A DNA stretch of 64,000 nt from the NCBI GenBank assembly GCA_002221725.1, contig NJFT01000215.1, positions 1-64,000 on the forward strand. The letters are read 5' to 3'. Positions 10,665 through 22,984 of this stretch are shown one piece after another. Made by a program: the position numbers and the translations under genes. This DNA is from Scedosporium boydii (taxonomy: Eukaryota; Ascomycota; Sordariomycetes; Microascales; Microascaceae). Positions within the stretch are counted from its first letter, which is position 1, and each line of letters starts with the position of its first letter. The notes below the pieces were generated by a model that worked only from the letters and a program-made list of their open reading frames with translations, did not search any database and had not been told where the DNA came from.

Positions 10665-13600
10665 GAGCGAGGCTTTTTGCGGCAATTAATTCTTGGCTAC
10701 TTTGTAGATGTCCTTGACTCGCCTGGTACTTCGTTTCTTGGGTCTCCCCTATTATCATCAGTCTTCCCAATCCAGGAGTATGGGCAGATGGATCAGGATC
10801 ATGAGAATGTAATGAGCACGGCTTACAGGGGTCGATGGCACTAGTAGATTTCGGTTCTCTAAAAAAAAAAGGAGAAACTTCGTGGTGGTGTGTGTAATGG
10901 CGTATTGGTACTATTGCATGCCGTTTTGGTGAGTTCAACGTCCCGTTGTAAAGTCCGACATTTTCAGCAACGCAATGTCTGGTGACTGTTCCCAACACTG
11001 TACAGGTACAAATTGATTGATCAATGTGTCACCGGGCCTCAGTATCAATCAGAGAATCAGCCCGTCTTAGTGGAGGGGCTGCTGAGATTATCGGCGCTCG
11101 GCACTTAGTCCAGCGGGGTTGAACTGGTGGATCGCTGGGCGGATACTGTGTCAATTTAGTCGCTGCAACGCTCGGTGAAATCAAATCAATCAATGATCGA
11201 ATCAAATCTTATCGAAATCAAATCAAAGTCACGTTCGGGGTCCAAGTATCAATTAGTCCGAGTCGAGACTACAGCCCATCGAACGGTGTGTACATTAGCG
11301 ACTGCTCAAGTCAATCTATCCATCCAGTTTTGAGAGTGGTTTATTTCGTGTCGTGAAAGCCACCCGTTATTACTTTCCAAGTTCCCTTGCCGTAATCTTG
11401 ATCGCTAAACAGCCGGTTTCTCAGTGTTGAGGCCCTAAGACTCGATCTCTCATGGCGTCAGAGGGGACCTAGCTATACGAGAAAAGCTACCCCATTGTCC
11501 ATACTCGGGATCACTGACCCCCGGACTGTCGATCATCCCAGGACAGGGTGCCAAAGTTGGCTCTCCTTGAGATTATCGGGACGGAATCAGCCGTACTGAA
11601 AAGGGAACGGGTTGATTCAAGTCCTGGGTTCGGGAACGCCGCACTGACGAGTACCAAAAAGTGCTGGACGGCAGCAAAGCTTACGCATCAAATCAACCTT
11701 AACCCCAGGCGATTAGGCCCTTGCAAACTGTTTTCGTAGAGGTGAAAGTCAGGTTGGCCCCGAAGGTTCAGTCTGTCATATTATGAAGTGATCAATGTTA
11801 CGCCCAAAACTTCCAAAGCCCGCAGGCGTGGCTGCAGTAGACTCCCGGAAAATTGACCCGGGTCCCCCGACCTGGGCCAAAAAGTGAGTGATGACCAACG
11901 TTAACTCCTTAGGCTGAGTTGCGGTGAGAGATTGGTCGGCGATGAGACATTTGTTTGGGCTCATGAAGAAGACATATCGGGCTGTTGTTCATGACGACGC
12001 AGCACTCAGATCTGGTTCGCCAGTGATCAGATCGAAAATGAGGCCGGCAACAGGACTAGCGCCTTCTGGTTCGCCGGAAAGATGTCGTAGGGCGAGGCTA
12101 GTTGCCAAACGTGAAGAGGTAGCGATGCCCTCTCCGTTAGAGACGGACAAGCGCATGCTTCCTATGTATATAAACGTACTATGCTGTACTCCACATTGAT
12201 CCCGCGAACTTCCATGAACTACGAAGTCGTCCATGAACTGTTGGCGAAGAACTGATGATGTTTTTGAGATTGCGTCTCGTCCCTCCATTCGATAACATAT
12301 CGATAATTTTGTGTGCGTACTGAGTACTGCTATACCTGCCTAGAAGATACTAGCCCGAATCTGTTTAGCTCAGTAACATCGAACCTTAAAACAGCCGTGA
12401 TTGTCCAAATACGGTGCAGGTTTTGAGACATTGGGGATATCCCGACCAGGAGCAATCGCAACGTTGATGAGCCCGGTCTCTTCGTCAAGGACGAGTCCAT
12501 CGACGAGTCCATCGCCCTGCATTACAGCCCCGACTGTTCGTTTCCGTCTATGAAGACGCTCTTCCTTGTAATACTGAGGCATGCTCAATGGACTGCAATC
12601 GTCCGTCGTAAAACGCTAGTGAGTACACTACCTCAGTACGAAGTACGGATAGGGACGCGCAAAGGTAGCGGTACATCAGCGCCTTAGCCTATACTTTATT
12701 CCAGTGGAGGCTGGGCGTTCGATATCAATCAAATCAATCAATTCCCAATCCAAGTACTGAGGTACGAGGTACGCTACAAGGCCAGTGTACCCCTGGTACG
12801 GCTCGATTGTGCCACTCGCCCCTTCTGCAACGTTCTCTCTTAGTGCGTTCTCTGCTCGAATCCAAACTGCCTCGCAGACCAATCATCGTGAGCTGATTGT
12901 AAGCAGACCTCATGCCTCCGGGCCCGGAGGAATAGGATGACCGCACAAGACAGGCAAAAGTACTGCGTACGTGGATCGTAGCAGTGGGAATGTGGACTCA
13001 GCGCTGCACCTTGACATTCCCACGAAAGCCTCTGCTTCTTCCCCGGCGCAGACCTCATCTCAACCACAGGCCACACTCACTCAGCCCCAGATCCTTCTTC
13101 TTTCCGTCTTCAATCCATGCTCAATCATCTGTGGGCTTAGCGACCACTCTAAAAGCTTGTATTCGCCCCCCGGAAATTACGAACCCGCCCAGCGTTGGCT
13201 TTCTGATCTTCTCTCTCCAGCACGAGGTGTACTCCGTACTTGTGCGAAGTAGAGAAGTGTACGAAGCATTGCGCAGGACCAGCCGACCGGGCGTGCCACT
13301 CTCCTGGATTGCACCACACCATCTGTTACCCCAGCCAAGCAACGTCGTCAACCCCTGCTCCTTACAAAGCATCAACCCCCCTGGTCAGCAAATAGTCAAC
13401 GTCTGGTCTCTTCGACATCCCACCACCAGTCACTTTACCACCAGTTGCCTTACATTCGCTGGATTCCATCCCTTCTGGAGTGACGACGGTGTTCCCCTTT
13501 GACCAACCTCTGCCCACGCATCACGCTACCTTCCACCGTCACTTTGCAGCACGAGGCCCACCCCCTTCATCACCAGACATATTACAGGAATCCCAGGAAT

Positions 13601-14130
13601 TATCCAACGGCGTCGTGACGAAAGCAGACTCGAACGCTCGAGACCCGTCTTCTCCTCGACGCGGGCGTGTCCCCTCCATTTCATCTTAGCCCCCACAAAG
13701 GGTCTTCGAGAATACCGCATCATGCCCCTCCGGATGTGACTTGCCAAGGACCGCCCACTCTCCCTGTAAAGACACACACTTTCTGGCTCTCAACCTTTGC
13801 TTTTCATCATCCCGTACCGACAGCCTGGCGCAAAGTGCGACTCTGCCAATCACGGCCGCTTCCGACTGACTCCTGCAAGCTGCCAGCAGTACTCCCGGTC
13901 CGCCACCTGTGTTGGCTGACACATTCGGACACTGACGGTCAAAGCCCCCGACCGTCCTTCTTGGTTCGCCCCTCCGACTCTAGTTGTTCGTTCCTCTGCC
14001 CATAGACCTAATCGACACTTTGGCCACTCCTGTAATAATAGACTCTTCCTCGCCCGTTCCCCTCGCTCTTCTCCTGTACAAGTAGTACATTCTGTTACGG
14101 AACCCGAGGAATCGACAAGGGTGTTCTCTA
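10665..14130. other. Long gene-poor stretch upstream of sreA
   Basis: About 3.5 kb without a recognisable gene. Frames are short and look random on both strands. It holds AATCAAATC-type direct repeats (about 11180-11230 and 12725-12750), several copies of the short palindrome GTAC-(T/C)-CGTAC (about 12630-12645, 12755-12770, 13225-13240), and a C/T-rich stretch from 13480 that probably belongs to the long sreA promoter or 5' UTR. A CCAAT at about 13847 is compatible with CCAAT-complex binding. Confidence 0.5.
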
Positions 14131-14139
14131 ATCTGATAA
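14131..14139 (+). promoter_or_regulatory. Candidate SreA-type GATA site (ATCTGATAA)
   Basis: A perfect match to the nine-base ATCWGATAA consensus reported for fungal iron-responsive GATA factors, about 300 bases upstream of the sreA start. A CCAAT box follows at 14200-14204. Auto-repression by SreA, or joint control by the CCAAT complex and HapX, is an inference. Confidence 0.5.
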
Positions 14140-14436
14140 GCGCAACGCCTCCTTCCCCAGCCCGGGCCTATCAATTTCTCCTGGTCTATCCATCCGACGC
14201 CAATATCAATCAATATTCCAGCTGAGGCTTGGCAAATGCTTGCCTTGTCCCCCTAGACCTGCATCCTCACCTGCCGCCATCACACCCTTCAAATCAGATC
14301 TTGGGCCTTGAAATATTCCTTTTCGACCAGCAGCGTCCAGAGCCGAGTTGCCTTTCCTCTTTCCTCCTCCTCCTCCTCCTTCTCTTCTCCTCCTTCTCTT
14401 CTCCTCCTCAGACTCGGTTCGAGAATCGTGCAGCGA

Positions 14437-16243
14437 ATGGCGATGTCTGAGGAGTATAACCCCTCTTCATCTCGGGCGACGAATCAAGCCCCGCCGCCTC
14501 GGACGGCCCTACCGTCGAGGCCCATCTCCGCGAAGCAACGGCAACCCGTAGCACAGCCTCCGCCGCAACGTCATACTACCACGAACCCCGGACAAGTCGC
14601 CGCAATGAACCCAAGCGGCTACACTTCTAGATCTTCTAGATCGCCCGTTGACAGCCCAACGAAACCCGAAACCGGCCAGCGGGCCCTCCCCCAGAGGGGG
14701 CAGGCCAGTGGCCAAACTGGTCAGGTGTGCAGGTGCGTTCCCGATGCTGTGTATTCCTGTACTTGATGTCGATTTTAACATGACAAACTCTTCGAATAGC
14801 AACTGTGGCACCACTCGGACGCCCTTATGGAGGAGATCGCCGCAAGGAGCCACCATCTGTAATGCTTGCGGACTCTACCAGAAAGCGAGGAATACCGCGC
14901 GACCGACAAAATTGAATCGAACGGGTGTTGCCCTCACTTCAGAGACTCGCCAGTCTCCCACTAAACTCCCAACATCGTTACCGACAGCAGCGAAAACTGG
15001 GAAGAGCATTCCCGGAGCAACCTACGTTGCAGCAGACCAAGCGCCTGCAGGAACTTGCCCCGGGGGCGGCCGCTGTAATGGGACTGGTGGTGCCGACGGA
15101 TGCAACGGATGTCCTGCCTACAATAACCGGATTGCGAAGAGAGCCCAGCTTAACGTAAAGGGTCAGGGGTCGAGTTGTAGATCCGCTGAGCAGCCAACAG
15201 AACCCGACGAAGCTCAACCAGTGGATATCGCCGCCCTCAAGTCTCAGCAGGCACAAAACACGCCCATGGTTATTGCCTGCCAGAATTGTGCTACCACGAT
15301 TACCCCTCTATGGAGGAGAGATGAGAGTGGGCACACTATATGCAACGCTTGTGGTTTGTTCCGCCTAGCCTTACAGACTTCGTCCCCCTGATACCATAAC
15401 CATCCGTGGGCAAGGATTAATTTAGCTTACGCAGGTCTTTATTATAAACTCCATGGCGTTCACCGTCCTGTTACGATGAAGAAGGCGACTATAAAACGGC
15501 GCAAACGTGTCATTGCCGCACAAGATGATGCCGAGAGCGTTGAGTATGAGGGATCGACCCGTAGCACTGAGGGAACACCGGAGCGCGGAACCATGAATGC
15601 TGATGGCTCTGTCAACCTTGGCCTTCGACGTCGCCCGGATCAGCCGCTCGCAATCGAACCTCGACCTGGATTCTCAGTTCCCGGAGGGCAGGGTTCTCCC
15701 GGATCTGGCCCCGCAGCCTACAGGAGCACTCACGGGCTACCGCAGCATGATGTTCCAATGTACCTCAACGAAGAAAACCGGCTGGCATCCTTAGCGACAG
15801 TCGCCTCGGGCGAAGAAAGGCAGCCGTCATTGTCTCCGGCGTCATTCCTCTCATCCCGAAAGCGATCCTTTTCAGCCACAGAGCCCGATCCGCCGACATC
15901 CCTAGAAGGGAATCATGAGACGACGAAGCGAATATCCTCGATCATCTCGATCCTTAACCCCACTGATGAGAGCGCGATCGAGGCCAGCGGATACGAGGAT
16001 AGGAGGGACTTTTACCATTCCAATGCGAGATCGCCGCATGGCTATGCGACGAACGCTGGATCAGTTCCCGCCTCGGGCAGCTCCCGTTATTCGCCGAACG
16101 TTCCAACATATTATGGGGATATCAGTTCGGAGAGGGATCCTTCAAAGGAAGAGCGAAGGGAAGCCCTACGCCGCGAGGCAGAAAGAATGCGGGCAATGTT
16201 GGCACAGAAAGAACGAGAGTTGGCCGAACTCGGCCACGAATAG
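14437..16243 (+). CDS. sreA: SreA iron-responsive GATA transcription factor
   Basis: Repressor of siderophore biosynthesis and iron uptake when iron is plentiful. Exons 14437-14732, 14800-15353 and 15435-16243 give 552 residues. There are two GATA-type zinc fingers: the first (residues ~97-125, [18 protein letters not shown]) is split by intron 1, the second ([18 protein letters not shown]...) by intron 2, whose donor GTTTGT follows TGT-G. The second finger continues [20 protein letters not shown] and KRRKRV. Between the fingers lies the cysteine-rich [23 protein letters not shown] region that marks SreA/SRE/Urbs1 proteins and is tied to iron sensing. A charged C-terminal coiled coil ([20 protein letters not shown]) ends the protein. 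A second in-frame ATG lies at 14443. A polypyrimidine tract ending CAG just before the start may be a 5' UTR intron end. Confidence 0.95.
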
Positions 16244-17362
16244 CATTGGGCTGAAGGAACAAAATGGGGGTAACAAAATTTGGGAGTCGGAGTCTTGGAA
16301 ATAATGATGGCGTCTTCATTTTCTCGGATACCAATTGGGAAGACATCAATGGCGTTAAAAGCCTTGTGTTCAGCAGCAGAAATGGGATGCGATACCGGCG
16401 CAAACTTACAGGGTCGATGGGCAAAGACGTTTTATATTTGGACCGATACCTTTCTTCTTCATAGGGGTATTTTCTTTCATTTTAACACTCGGCCTGCTGG
16501 AACGCTTACTACGACTAATGATCGAAAATACGGGGTCATGGAGCTTTGTTTTTATTCTTTATATTTTCCCTTTTCTTTTTTTTTTCTTTTTCTCCCCTCT
16601 TCTCAAGACTGGCCGGCAACGGGCTATACTCGTACGCAAACAAGGTTGGACGAAGGAGCAGGTTTTCGCAAAAAGACGCGGATATATATATATTATGGTT
16701 TCTTTACATCTCGGTCAAGGGCGAAAAGGGTTTCTCAAACAAAACGGACGCCGCATTCTATAATACCATGTGTGGAATGAAGGGAAGGAAACAAAAGGGT
16801 CGCTGCAACTTAGAGGCGGCAAGGGACGCTTGCTCTCCTGCCGCCTTGGGTCGGTCCAAGCATGCATGTAGATATATGTCCTGTTCGTGGGTTTACTTTT
16901 TCATAAGATATACTTCATAGGTGAATCTTTCTGCCAGATCTCCCCCTCCAAGAAACATGTCTTATCTCCTTTTTGCATTATACTTTTACACGCTGTCCAC
17001 TTCAGTCTACAAGTGTACAAATTAGCAGTGTTACAAGCACCCTCAACCAAGCCCATAAAAACCCGCCTTTGCCTTTCCCACGTCGCAACACTATTTATGC
17101 CCACCAGATAGATCCATCCACCTAACCCTGTCGATTTGCGCCGCATTTCGCCGAGAAGATGTAAGATGTAGATGACGATGCCGTACAAGTTTGTCGCTCT
17201 TCTCCAGATTCTGCCGATCCGACTTTCCCCAGAAAGAAGAGGTAGACGGCCTGAGGGATGGCCCGGAAAGAATAAAAAGATATTTTATTCCGTTCCCCGC
17301 CCTCGTTTTCCCCCAAGCCTATTCAGCCATTACTCTTCACACAAGGTGTCGCACGGCGATTC
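16244..17362. other. Convergent 3' intergenic region, no gene recognised
   Basis: Separates the sreA stop from the TVP15 stop on the opposite strand. It contains T-rich tracts (16565-16600), a TATATATA run near 16682 and AT-rich sequence. I see only UTR-like material. Confidence 0.5.
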
Positions 17363-18221
17363 TTAGACGCCCTCGGCACCCCAGCCAGCATCGGCCTCCC
17401 TCATGTTGGTGGGGGGTTCGATCGAGGGGACGAACTCGAGACCGACGTAGCCGAGGCCGGTGAGGCCGACGATGGAGCCAGTGATTTTGGACCAGACGCT
17501 GTCGCCGAGGATCAAGCTACCGATAAAGATGTAGACTGTGATTGTGGTTAGTAGGTCCAGCTCGAAAGCAGAAGGAAATGGTGGTTTAAAGGGGGCGCCA
17601 AAGGGGGAGCCCTACAGCAACCACGGCCGATGAAGGAAAAGAGGAAAGAGCCATAGCGAGTGGCCTGAGGAGGAATTTGGAATTCTATTGGGGGGGTTGT
17701 TAGTTCTCGCTTCGCTCTCGGTGGGGGGTTTTAGGAAAGCTCGGGAGAGTCGGACGGACCAAGGAGACCAACGATAGCGGCGAAGAGGATGATGTAGACC
17801 GCCGTGATGGTTCTGTTGCCATGGTAAATTAGTCTATGCCTTGCGCCCCGTCGTGCGAAAATGTGTTTCGAGCTTTGGCGATAGAAAAGGTCGACGACGA
17901 GACTGTTCTGTCGAAATGCGAACATACCCATGCCTATCGGATAGGTGGCATCGTTAGCAAGAAAATCGACGATGGAGCTAGAGATTCCGAGTCTCGACAG
18001 GCGGGCGCAGAAAAACTTACCAAGAGAAGGGGAAGAAGAAGGAGATGCCGCCGGAGAGCATGCAGCCGGCAACGGCAAGGTTGATAATTCGGCTGCGCAA
18101 AACAACATCACCAGTATTAGCTATTTTGACTCGAAAGGGGGAGGGAAAGTATGGGACCAGCGCTTCATCGAGAGCGATCGCATCAATTGACCGAGACTCA
18201 CAAAATATCGGAGAGTTCCAT
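17363..18221 (-). CDS. tvp15: TVP15-like COPI-associated Golgi membrane protein, six exons
   Basis: Small four-helix membrane protein of Golgi and endosomal vesicles. Minus-strand exons are 18221-18202, 18092-18021, 17933-17928, 17812-17760, 17684-17622 and 17535-17363, giving 128 residues. The assembled protein starts MELSDIFRIINLAVAGCMLS, passes GGISFFFPFSWHG, TAVYIILFAAIVGLLEFQIP, SFLFSFIGRGVYIFIGSLIL and ends VLEF-type LEFVPSIEPPTNMREADAGW GAEGV, matching the COPI_assoc family. Exon 3 is only 6 nt (GCATGG), flanked by good splice sites: GCTAAC branch and GATAG before it, GTATGT after it. Skipping it creates an immediate TGA. Such a fragmented gene is easily missed by gene callers. Confidence 0.85.
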
Positions 18222-18995
18222 TTTGACGGATATAGACGTGGGATGCGACGAAACTGGAAACTTGGTTGAAAGGGGGGCAGAAGGGGTTGTTGAGGCTTGG
18301 GCTGGTGATGGGACAAAATAATGAAGTTCCAGATTATGTTCGATGACGCGGAAATCCAGGCAGCTGAATTTCGATGATCTGGACAGGGTGGAAACGTGAT
18401 CGCGAATTGCAGTGGATCTCGTTTAGGTACTTCAAATTGTTCATGTTCCACCGCAATCATTCAGTGCAGTAGTTCAGTTCATGCGAGCACCTGGCCAGGC
18501 TGTTGTCTCGACAGTTCCCTGTACCTTCGTATTGCGTTGTGGATTGCGACAGGAACTTGGATGCCAAAGTATCGGGTACTTTGCGGTAGTTTGTACTTCG
18601 TAGTAAACTTCGTCCTTGGCGCCACAACCAGGATTGGAAGCTGCCAAATTGATGCTCTGCAGAGCAAGCTCTCCTCCCAGCTTCAAGTAATACTACCTCT
18701 GGTATGATACCAGGCAACGTAGTTGATTTTGTACCCTATACATTTGCTAACTTGCTTCCATCTCGATCAATTGATCCTTCACCGCCTGCCCAAACCGTAG
18801 GAGCTGCCCCGAGTTTTGGATGAGCTCTCACTGATCGTCAGACACCAAGTTTGGATTCCTCAATGAGAGTGAAGTGAGCTACCACTTGCTGATCTGACCC
18901 GCCGACGATGAGCGAGTGAACCCATCTAGGGTTGACACAATTGCAACAGTCGGCTGAAGGCCAATGAGGGCATCTCTGCTCCAGCGTCCTTCAAC
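18222..18995. other. Divergent promoter region TVP15 / MEF2
   Basis: Bidirectional promoter between TVP15 (minus) and MEF2 (plus). It contains a GTACTTCGTAG copy of the dispersed short palindrome at about 18592. No gene recognised. Confidence 0.5.
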
Positions 18996-21645
18996 ATGAC
19001 CATCACAGCTTCGGCATGGCTGATGCAGGGCATCGTCCGGCAAAATCCTAGACTACGCCTCACCTCCCGCCTCTTCAGTCGAGGCTTCGCTTGCTCATTG
19101 GTTTCGAGGCAAGCCCAACCTGCCACTCAGATTTCGCCGGGATCTCATGTGAAGGATATCCGGAACATTGGCATCATCGCCCATGTAGATGCTGTGAGTT
19201 GATTCTGGAAGCCTTACTTGGATAACCCCACCCATGCGCTACAAATTGGATGTACGATATGCGATGTACGATGTGCTAATCGCCCTCAACATATAGGGCA
19301 AGACCACAACTACGGAGCGAATGCTCTATTGTAGTGGCTTCTCCGCTCGCCAAGGAAGTAGGTTCAGCTAACGTCTCATTGATGGCCGAGAGACCTGCCT
19401 GTGAGACCGACTTGTCGAGTTCGCCAGCTAATATCGGCATCTAGGAGTTGACGAGGGAAGTACCGTAACAGACTTCCTCGAACTTGAACGAGAAAAGGGA
19501 ATCACCATCCAATCCGCAGCTGTTACTTTCCATTGGCCTCCGGCAGCCGATTGCCCGCCGGGGATTCATCCCAGAATCATCAATCTCATCGATACCCCAG
19601 GCCATCAAGATTTCAGGTTTGAAGTCGACCGTTGTCTCCCAGTGCTCGACGGCGCCGTGTGCATCATAGACGGCGTCGAAGGTGTCGAGGCTCATACTGA
19701 GCGCGTCTGGTCGTCGGCACAGGAGCATAACATTCCCCGCATCGTCTTCGTGAACAAGCTCGATCGCGATGGGGCGTCGTTCAGAAGATCAGTTATGGAC
19801 ATCGGCACTCGGTTAAATTGTATGCCCATCGTCTGTCAGATCCCTTGGTATAACAAGGAGGAGGACTTCACTGGCGTAGTTGATGTTCTCAGCCGTACAG
19901 TCTTCCAATGGGCCGACAGGAAACTGACGGTATCGCCTTTTACTCCCGAGATGGATCCAAACCTTGCAAAGGAGCTTGACTTGGCGAGGGAGAACCTCAT
20001 CGCGGTGCTCGCAGACCACGACGAGGTGATTATGGATTTGTTCCTCGAAGCGCCAGAAACCATTATGAATCAACACATCAAGGACGCCATCCGCAGAGTG
20101 GTAAGCACCGGTGACGGCGCCGTCGTTCCGGTCTTTGCTGGTGCCTCGCTACGGAGCATCGGTGTCGAGCCGCTCTTGGACGCCATAGTGGACTACCTGC
20201 CTAGCCCCGACGAGCGACCGGAGGTGGTCGTTCGCAGCGGGACAAAGAATATCCCTCTTTCCGAGGTGCTGAAAAAGACGGTCGACCGCGGCGGGCACCA
20301 GCGCCTGGCGGCCGTTGCTTCCGTCTTCAAGGTATTCAACCATCCCAAGGAGGGCCTTTTGAGCTTTGTCCGCATCTACGCCGGTCACCTCCCCAAGAAC
20401 GCGGCGCCCTGGAATACCCACATGCTCCAGGTCGAAAGACCTATGGGTCTCGTACAAATTGATGCCGCCAAAACTCACAATATTGATCAGCTTGGTACGG
20501 GCCAGATTGGTGCGCTACGAGGTCTCAAATTCGCGCGAACCGGGGATACCCTGATCACGACGGTTGGCCACAAGGCTGTGCCTGATGAAGCCAAGCATAT
20601 CCAAATTCGGCCGCCCGAGATCCCACCTCCGGTCGCTTTCTTGGCTATTGACCCCTTCGGCCTCGTCGCGGCAAACGAGCTACAGACTGCGCTACAGAAC
20701 ACGTCGAGAGAAGACCCTAGCCTGAGGTGGAACCGAGATGAAAAGACGGATCAATTCATCATCCAAGGCATGGGCAAGCTCCACCTGGACGTCATTGTTC
20801 ACGGACTCAAGCAAAAGTACAAGATCGACGCCGCCTTCGGCGACATCGAAGTCGATTACAAGGAATACCTCTCCTCTCCCACCAGATCCTACGAGGCGGT
20901 CTTCGATAGGGTCCTCGCGAACAAGGCAGGTACCGTTGTCTGCTCCGCGCTTCTCGAACCCATCGAGGAGCACCACCGTGGGTCTCTTCTCGAGTCTACT
21001 ATCGAGAGAGAAGGCAACATCTTCCATATCCAGATCCCGCTCCCCGAAAGTGGAGATCTACCTTTCAACCCGGAAGAGGCGCGTCAGCAGATGCTTAACG
21101 GTGCCATCGCGGCTCTCGCCAGGGGTCCGAGGCGAGGGTCCCCCGTCCACGGCTGCCACATCACCCTAACCCTTGACATAGAAGCGACCAAAACGCCGTC
21201 CGGTGGCCACTTCAGCGGTGCCGCACGCCGTGCTGTTCAAGACGCGCTCAAAGACGCCTACACCAAGGGCCAAATCGGCATCCTCGAACCCATCATGAAA
21301 GTCATCATCACGTGCCCCGAGTCCGCCGCCGGCGTAGTCCAGCACGACATCAGCGCCGCCGCGGGCGGCCACGTCCTGGAGGTGAAGGATCTTTCGGGCG
21401 AAATTGTTACGGAAGGGTCGGTGGATGTTTCGAGTATATACGCGCCGCCGGACCCTTACGATGCCATCACGTCGTTGAAGAAGAAGTCGACGATGAGGAG
21501 GGTACAGATCACGGCTAAGGTGCCGTTCAAGGAGATGATTGACTATGATAGCCACTTGAGGAGTAAGACCGGGGGTAGGCATAGCATGACGATGTCGTTT
21601 GACTCGTTGGCAAAGGTTACGGGGTACCGAGACAAGAACGTGTAA
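18996..21645 (+). CDS. mef2: Mitochondrial elongation factor G2 / ribosome-releasing factor 2
   Basis: GTPase that, with ribosome recycling factor, splits mitochondrial ribosomes after termination. Exons 18996-19193, 19297-19357 and 19445-21645 give 819 residues. The N-terminus is Arg/Ser-rich without acidic residues (QNPRLRLTSRLFSRGFACSL), as in a mitochondrial targeting peptide. G-domain motifs are GIIAHVDAGKTTTTERMLY (G1, split by intron 1), DEGSTVTDFLELEREKGITI (G2), DTPGHQDF (G3) and NKLDRDGA (G4), followed by domains II-V ending in a basic tail. A divergent G2-type EF-G (GFM2/RRF2mt), not the canonical translocase. Exon 2 is only 61 nt. Confidence 0.93.
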
Positions 21646-22145
21646 GACTGGACTGGTGAAAGCTGGAAGAGGGGCATAGGATATGCGACGAAGACGGCGT
21701 TTCTCCTCGTGTAATATTAGTTTTGATGGGATTGTATTTGTTGTATATCATAGAAAAAGTACAAAAACGAGACAACGTAGAAAATATATGAGCATAAACG
21801 CAATCCAATACGAGATATATATTTGCTACTGTCAAACTAGCAAAACATTAAGACTACAAATTCGTGCAGTGTCCCTGCAATAAACTCCCGCCCCCTCCAG
21901 TAAAGCCGCGATTAAGAAGTAGGAATTAAGAAAACAATAGGAGACGTAGCTCTTTCCATTACTTGTGAAATCGAGTGGGAAATGTGGACAAAAGATTGGT
22001 TTCGGTTATGGAAAACTCGAGAGTTAGGATTAGGATTTGGAAGTATCGAAGATAGAGATTGGAAGAAAAACAATTGCGCTATCTATTCAAGGACAAAGGA
22101 AAGAGGGAGCCACTCCACGCTCGGCACCTATGTTCGAGCTACCAC
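21646..22145. other. Convergent 3' intergenic region
   Basis: AT-rich stretch between the MEF2 stop and the stop of the split cupin gene. UTR-like; no gene seen. Confidence 0.5.
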
Positions 22146-22412
22146 CTATTTGGGCGGCTCAGTGTTCTCTGGAGCTTGAGGCTTGCACTTGGCATTGCAG
22201 GTCCGAACGCCTTGGACGACAGACTGGGGCAGGTTTTGCTTGATCTTCTCGATCAAGTCCCCAGAGATGGCGTTGTCGAACTTGTTGTCGAGGGTATCGA
22301 GAAGCGCGTTCTGGTCGAGCTTGAAGATATTGTTGACGAGCTGGCCCGTACCAGGATCTTCATTGGCAAACGCCGCAACGAAAACAACGTCCTCACAGTT
22401 GGGATTGAATTG
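22146..22412 (-). pseudogene. 3' part of the split cupin (spherulin/germin-like) gene
   Basis: The minus strand encodes 88 residues beginning QFNPNCEDVVFVAAFANEDPG and ending KCKPQAPENTEPPK before TAG. This is the C-terminal third of a fungal spherulin/germin-like cupin: the Asn of the second metal motif (G-x2-H-x3-N), the acidic FANEDPG segment, helices, and a C-terminal Cys-x3-Cys. The family sequence stops abruptly at 22412 on its 5' side, where reading continues into repeat-rich DNA without homology. The missing 5' two-thirds lies 5.76 kb away at 28169-28822 on the same strand, in the right order and frame. Confidence 0.85.
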
Positions 22413-22460
22413 TAGCTTACGCGGAGTCCATATTGCCGCAACGAGGGCATTATCGCCCTG

Positions 22461-22481
22461 TTCTTGGTTCTTGGTTCTTGG
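22461..22481. repeat. (TTCTTGG)x3 heptamer repeat near the element's left end
   Basis: Three perfect consecutive copies of TTCTTGG about 50 bases inside the left boundary. Could be an ordinary simple repeat or a recombinase-binding subterminal repeat; no matching set is visible at the right end. Confidence 0.6.
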
Positions 22482-22574
22482 GCCTATTGCGGGAGGGGAC
22501 CGCACTGGAAATTTGCGGTAGCTACGAAGGGTGATGCTGGATATTTGGAAGGTATCCGCCCCACCAGCTTTTCC

Positions 22575-22735
22575 CTGTCTTTTTTTTTTTATTTTTTTTA
22601 TTTTTTTTTTTAACTCTTTCCCCATCATCACCATCACCATCACCATTACACCCACCATCACCATCATCACCAGCCCCTCTCCCACCTATTTTTTTTTTAT
22701 TAATTAATTTTAATTAAGATTAATTAAAAAATGTC
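22575..22735. repeat. Low-complexity tracts: T/A runs, (CATCAC)n, TTAATTAA-rich
   Basis: Long T/A homopolymer runs, then CATCATCACCATCACC-type trinucleotide repeats (22622-22675), then TTAATTAATTTTAATTAAG-type sequence. On the minus strand this produces a spurious Met/Val-rich reading frame. Confidence 0.7.
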
Positions 22736-22984
22736 TTTAAATATTAAATCTAGCCTTAAGCGCGCTACAAAGGACCGCGCGGCTATGAAAATAGCCAAAT
22801 CGGGCGACATCTACGATTTGGTGACAAGCGACTGGTATGCTCTATCTGCTATTCTATTCGATGAATTCTAGCTAACTTTAGTCATTAGACGCCTCCCATA
22901 ATGCCCAAGTCTACTCTGAAATGCCTATCAGCTTTTGCTGATGTGGAGGTGGAGGAGGTGTCTGATGATGATGTGAGCCTTTAG
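22731..22984 (+). other. Short coding-like stretch in the element, probably degenerate
   Basis: An ATG at 22731 opens a 46-codon frame (MSLNIKSSLKRATKDRAAMK, then SGDIYDLVTSDW). An intron-like block follows at TG/GTATGC (22835), with a GCTAAC branch and CATTAG acceptor (to 22888). Joining these puts a TGA at the junction. Past it, another frame reads TPPIMPKSTLKCLSAF...EEVSDDDVSL. It may be a decayed second gene of the element or a fragment of an older insertion. No family recognised. Confidence 0.25.

Noticed and set aside
22413..22685. N-terminal extension MGEGLVMMVMVGVM… joined to the cupin 3' part
   Set aside because: It is the translation of CAT/CAC simple repeats and T/A runs inside the element; the true upstream exons are at 28169-28822.
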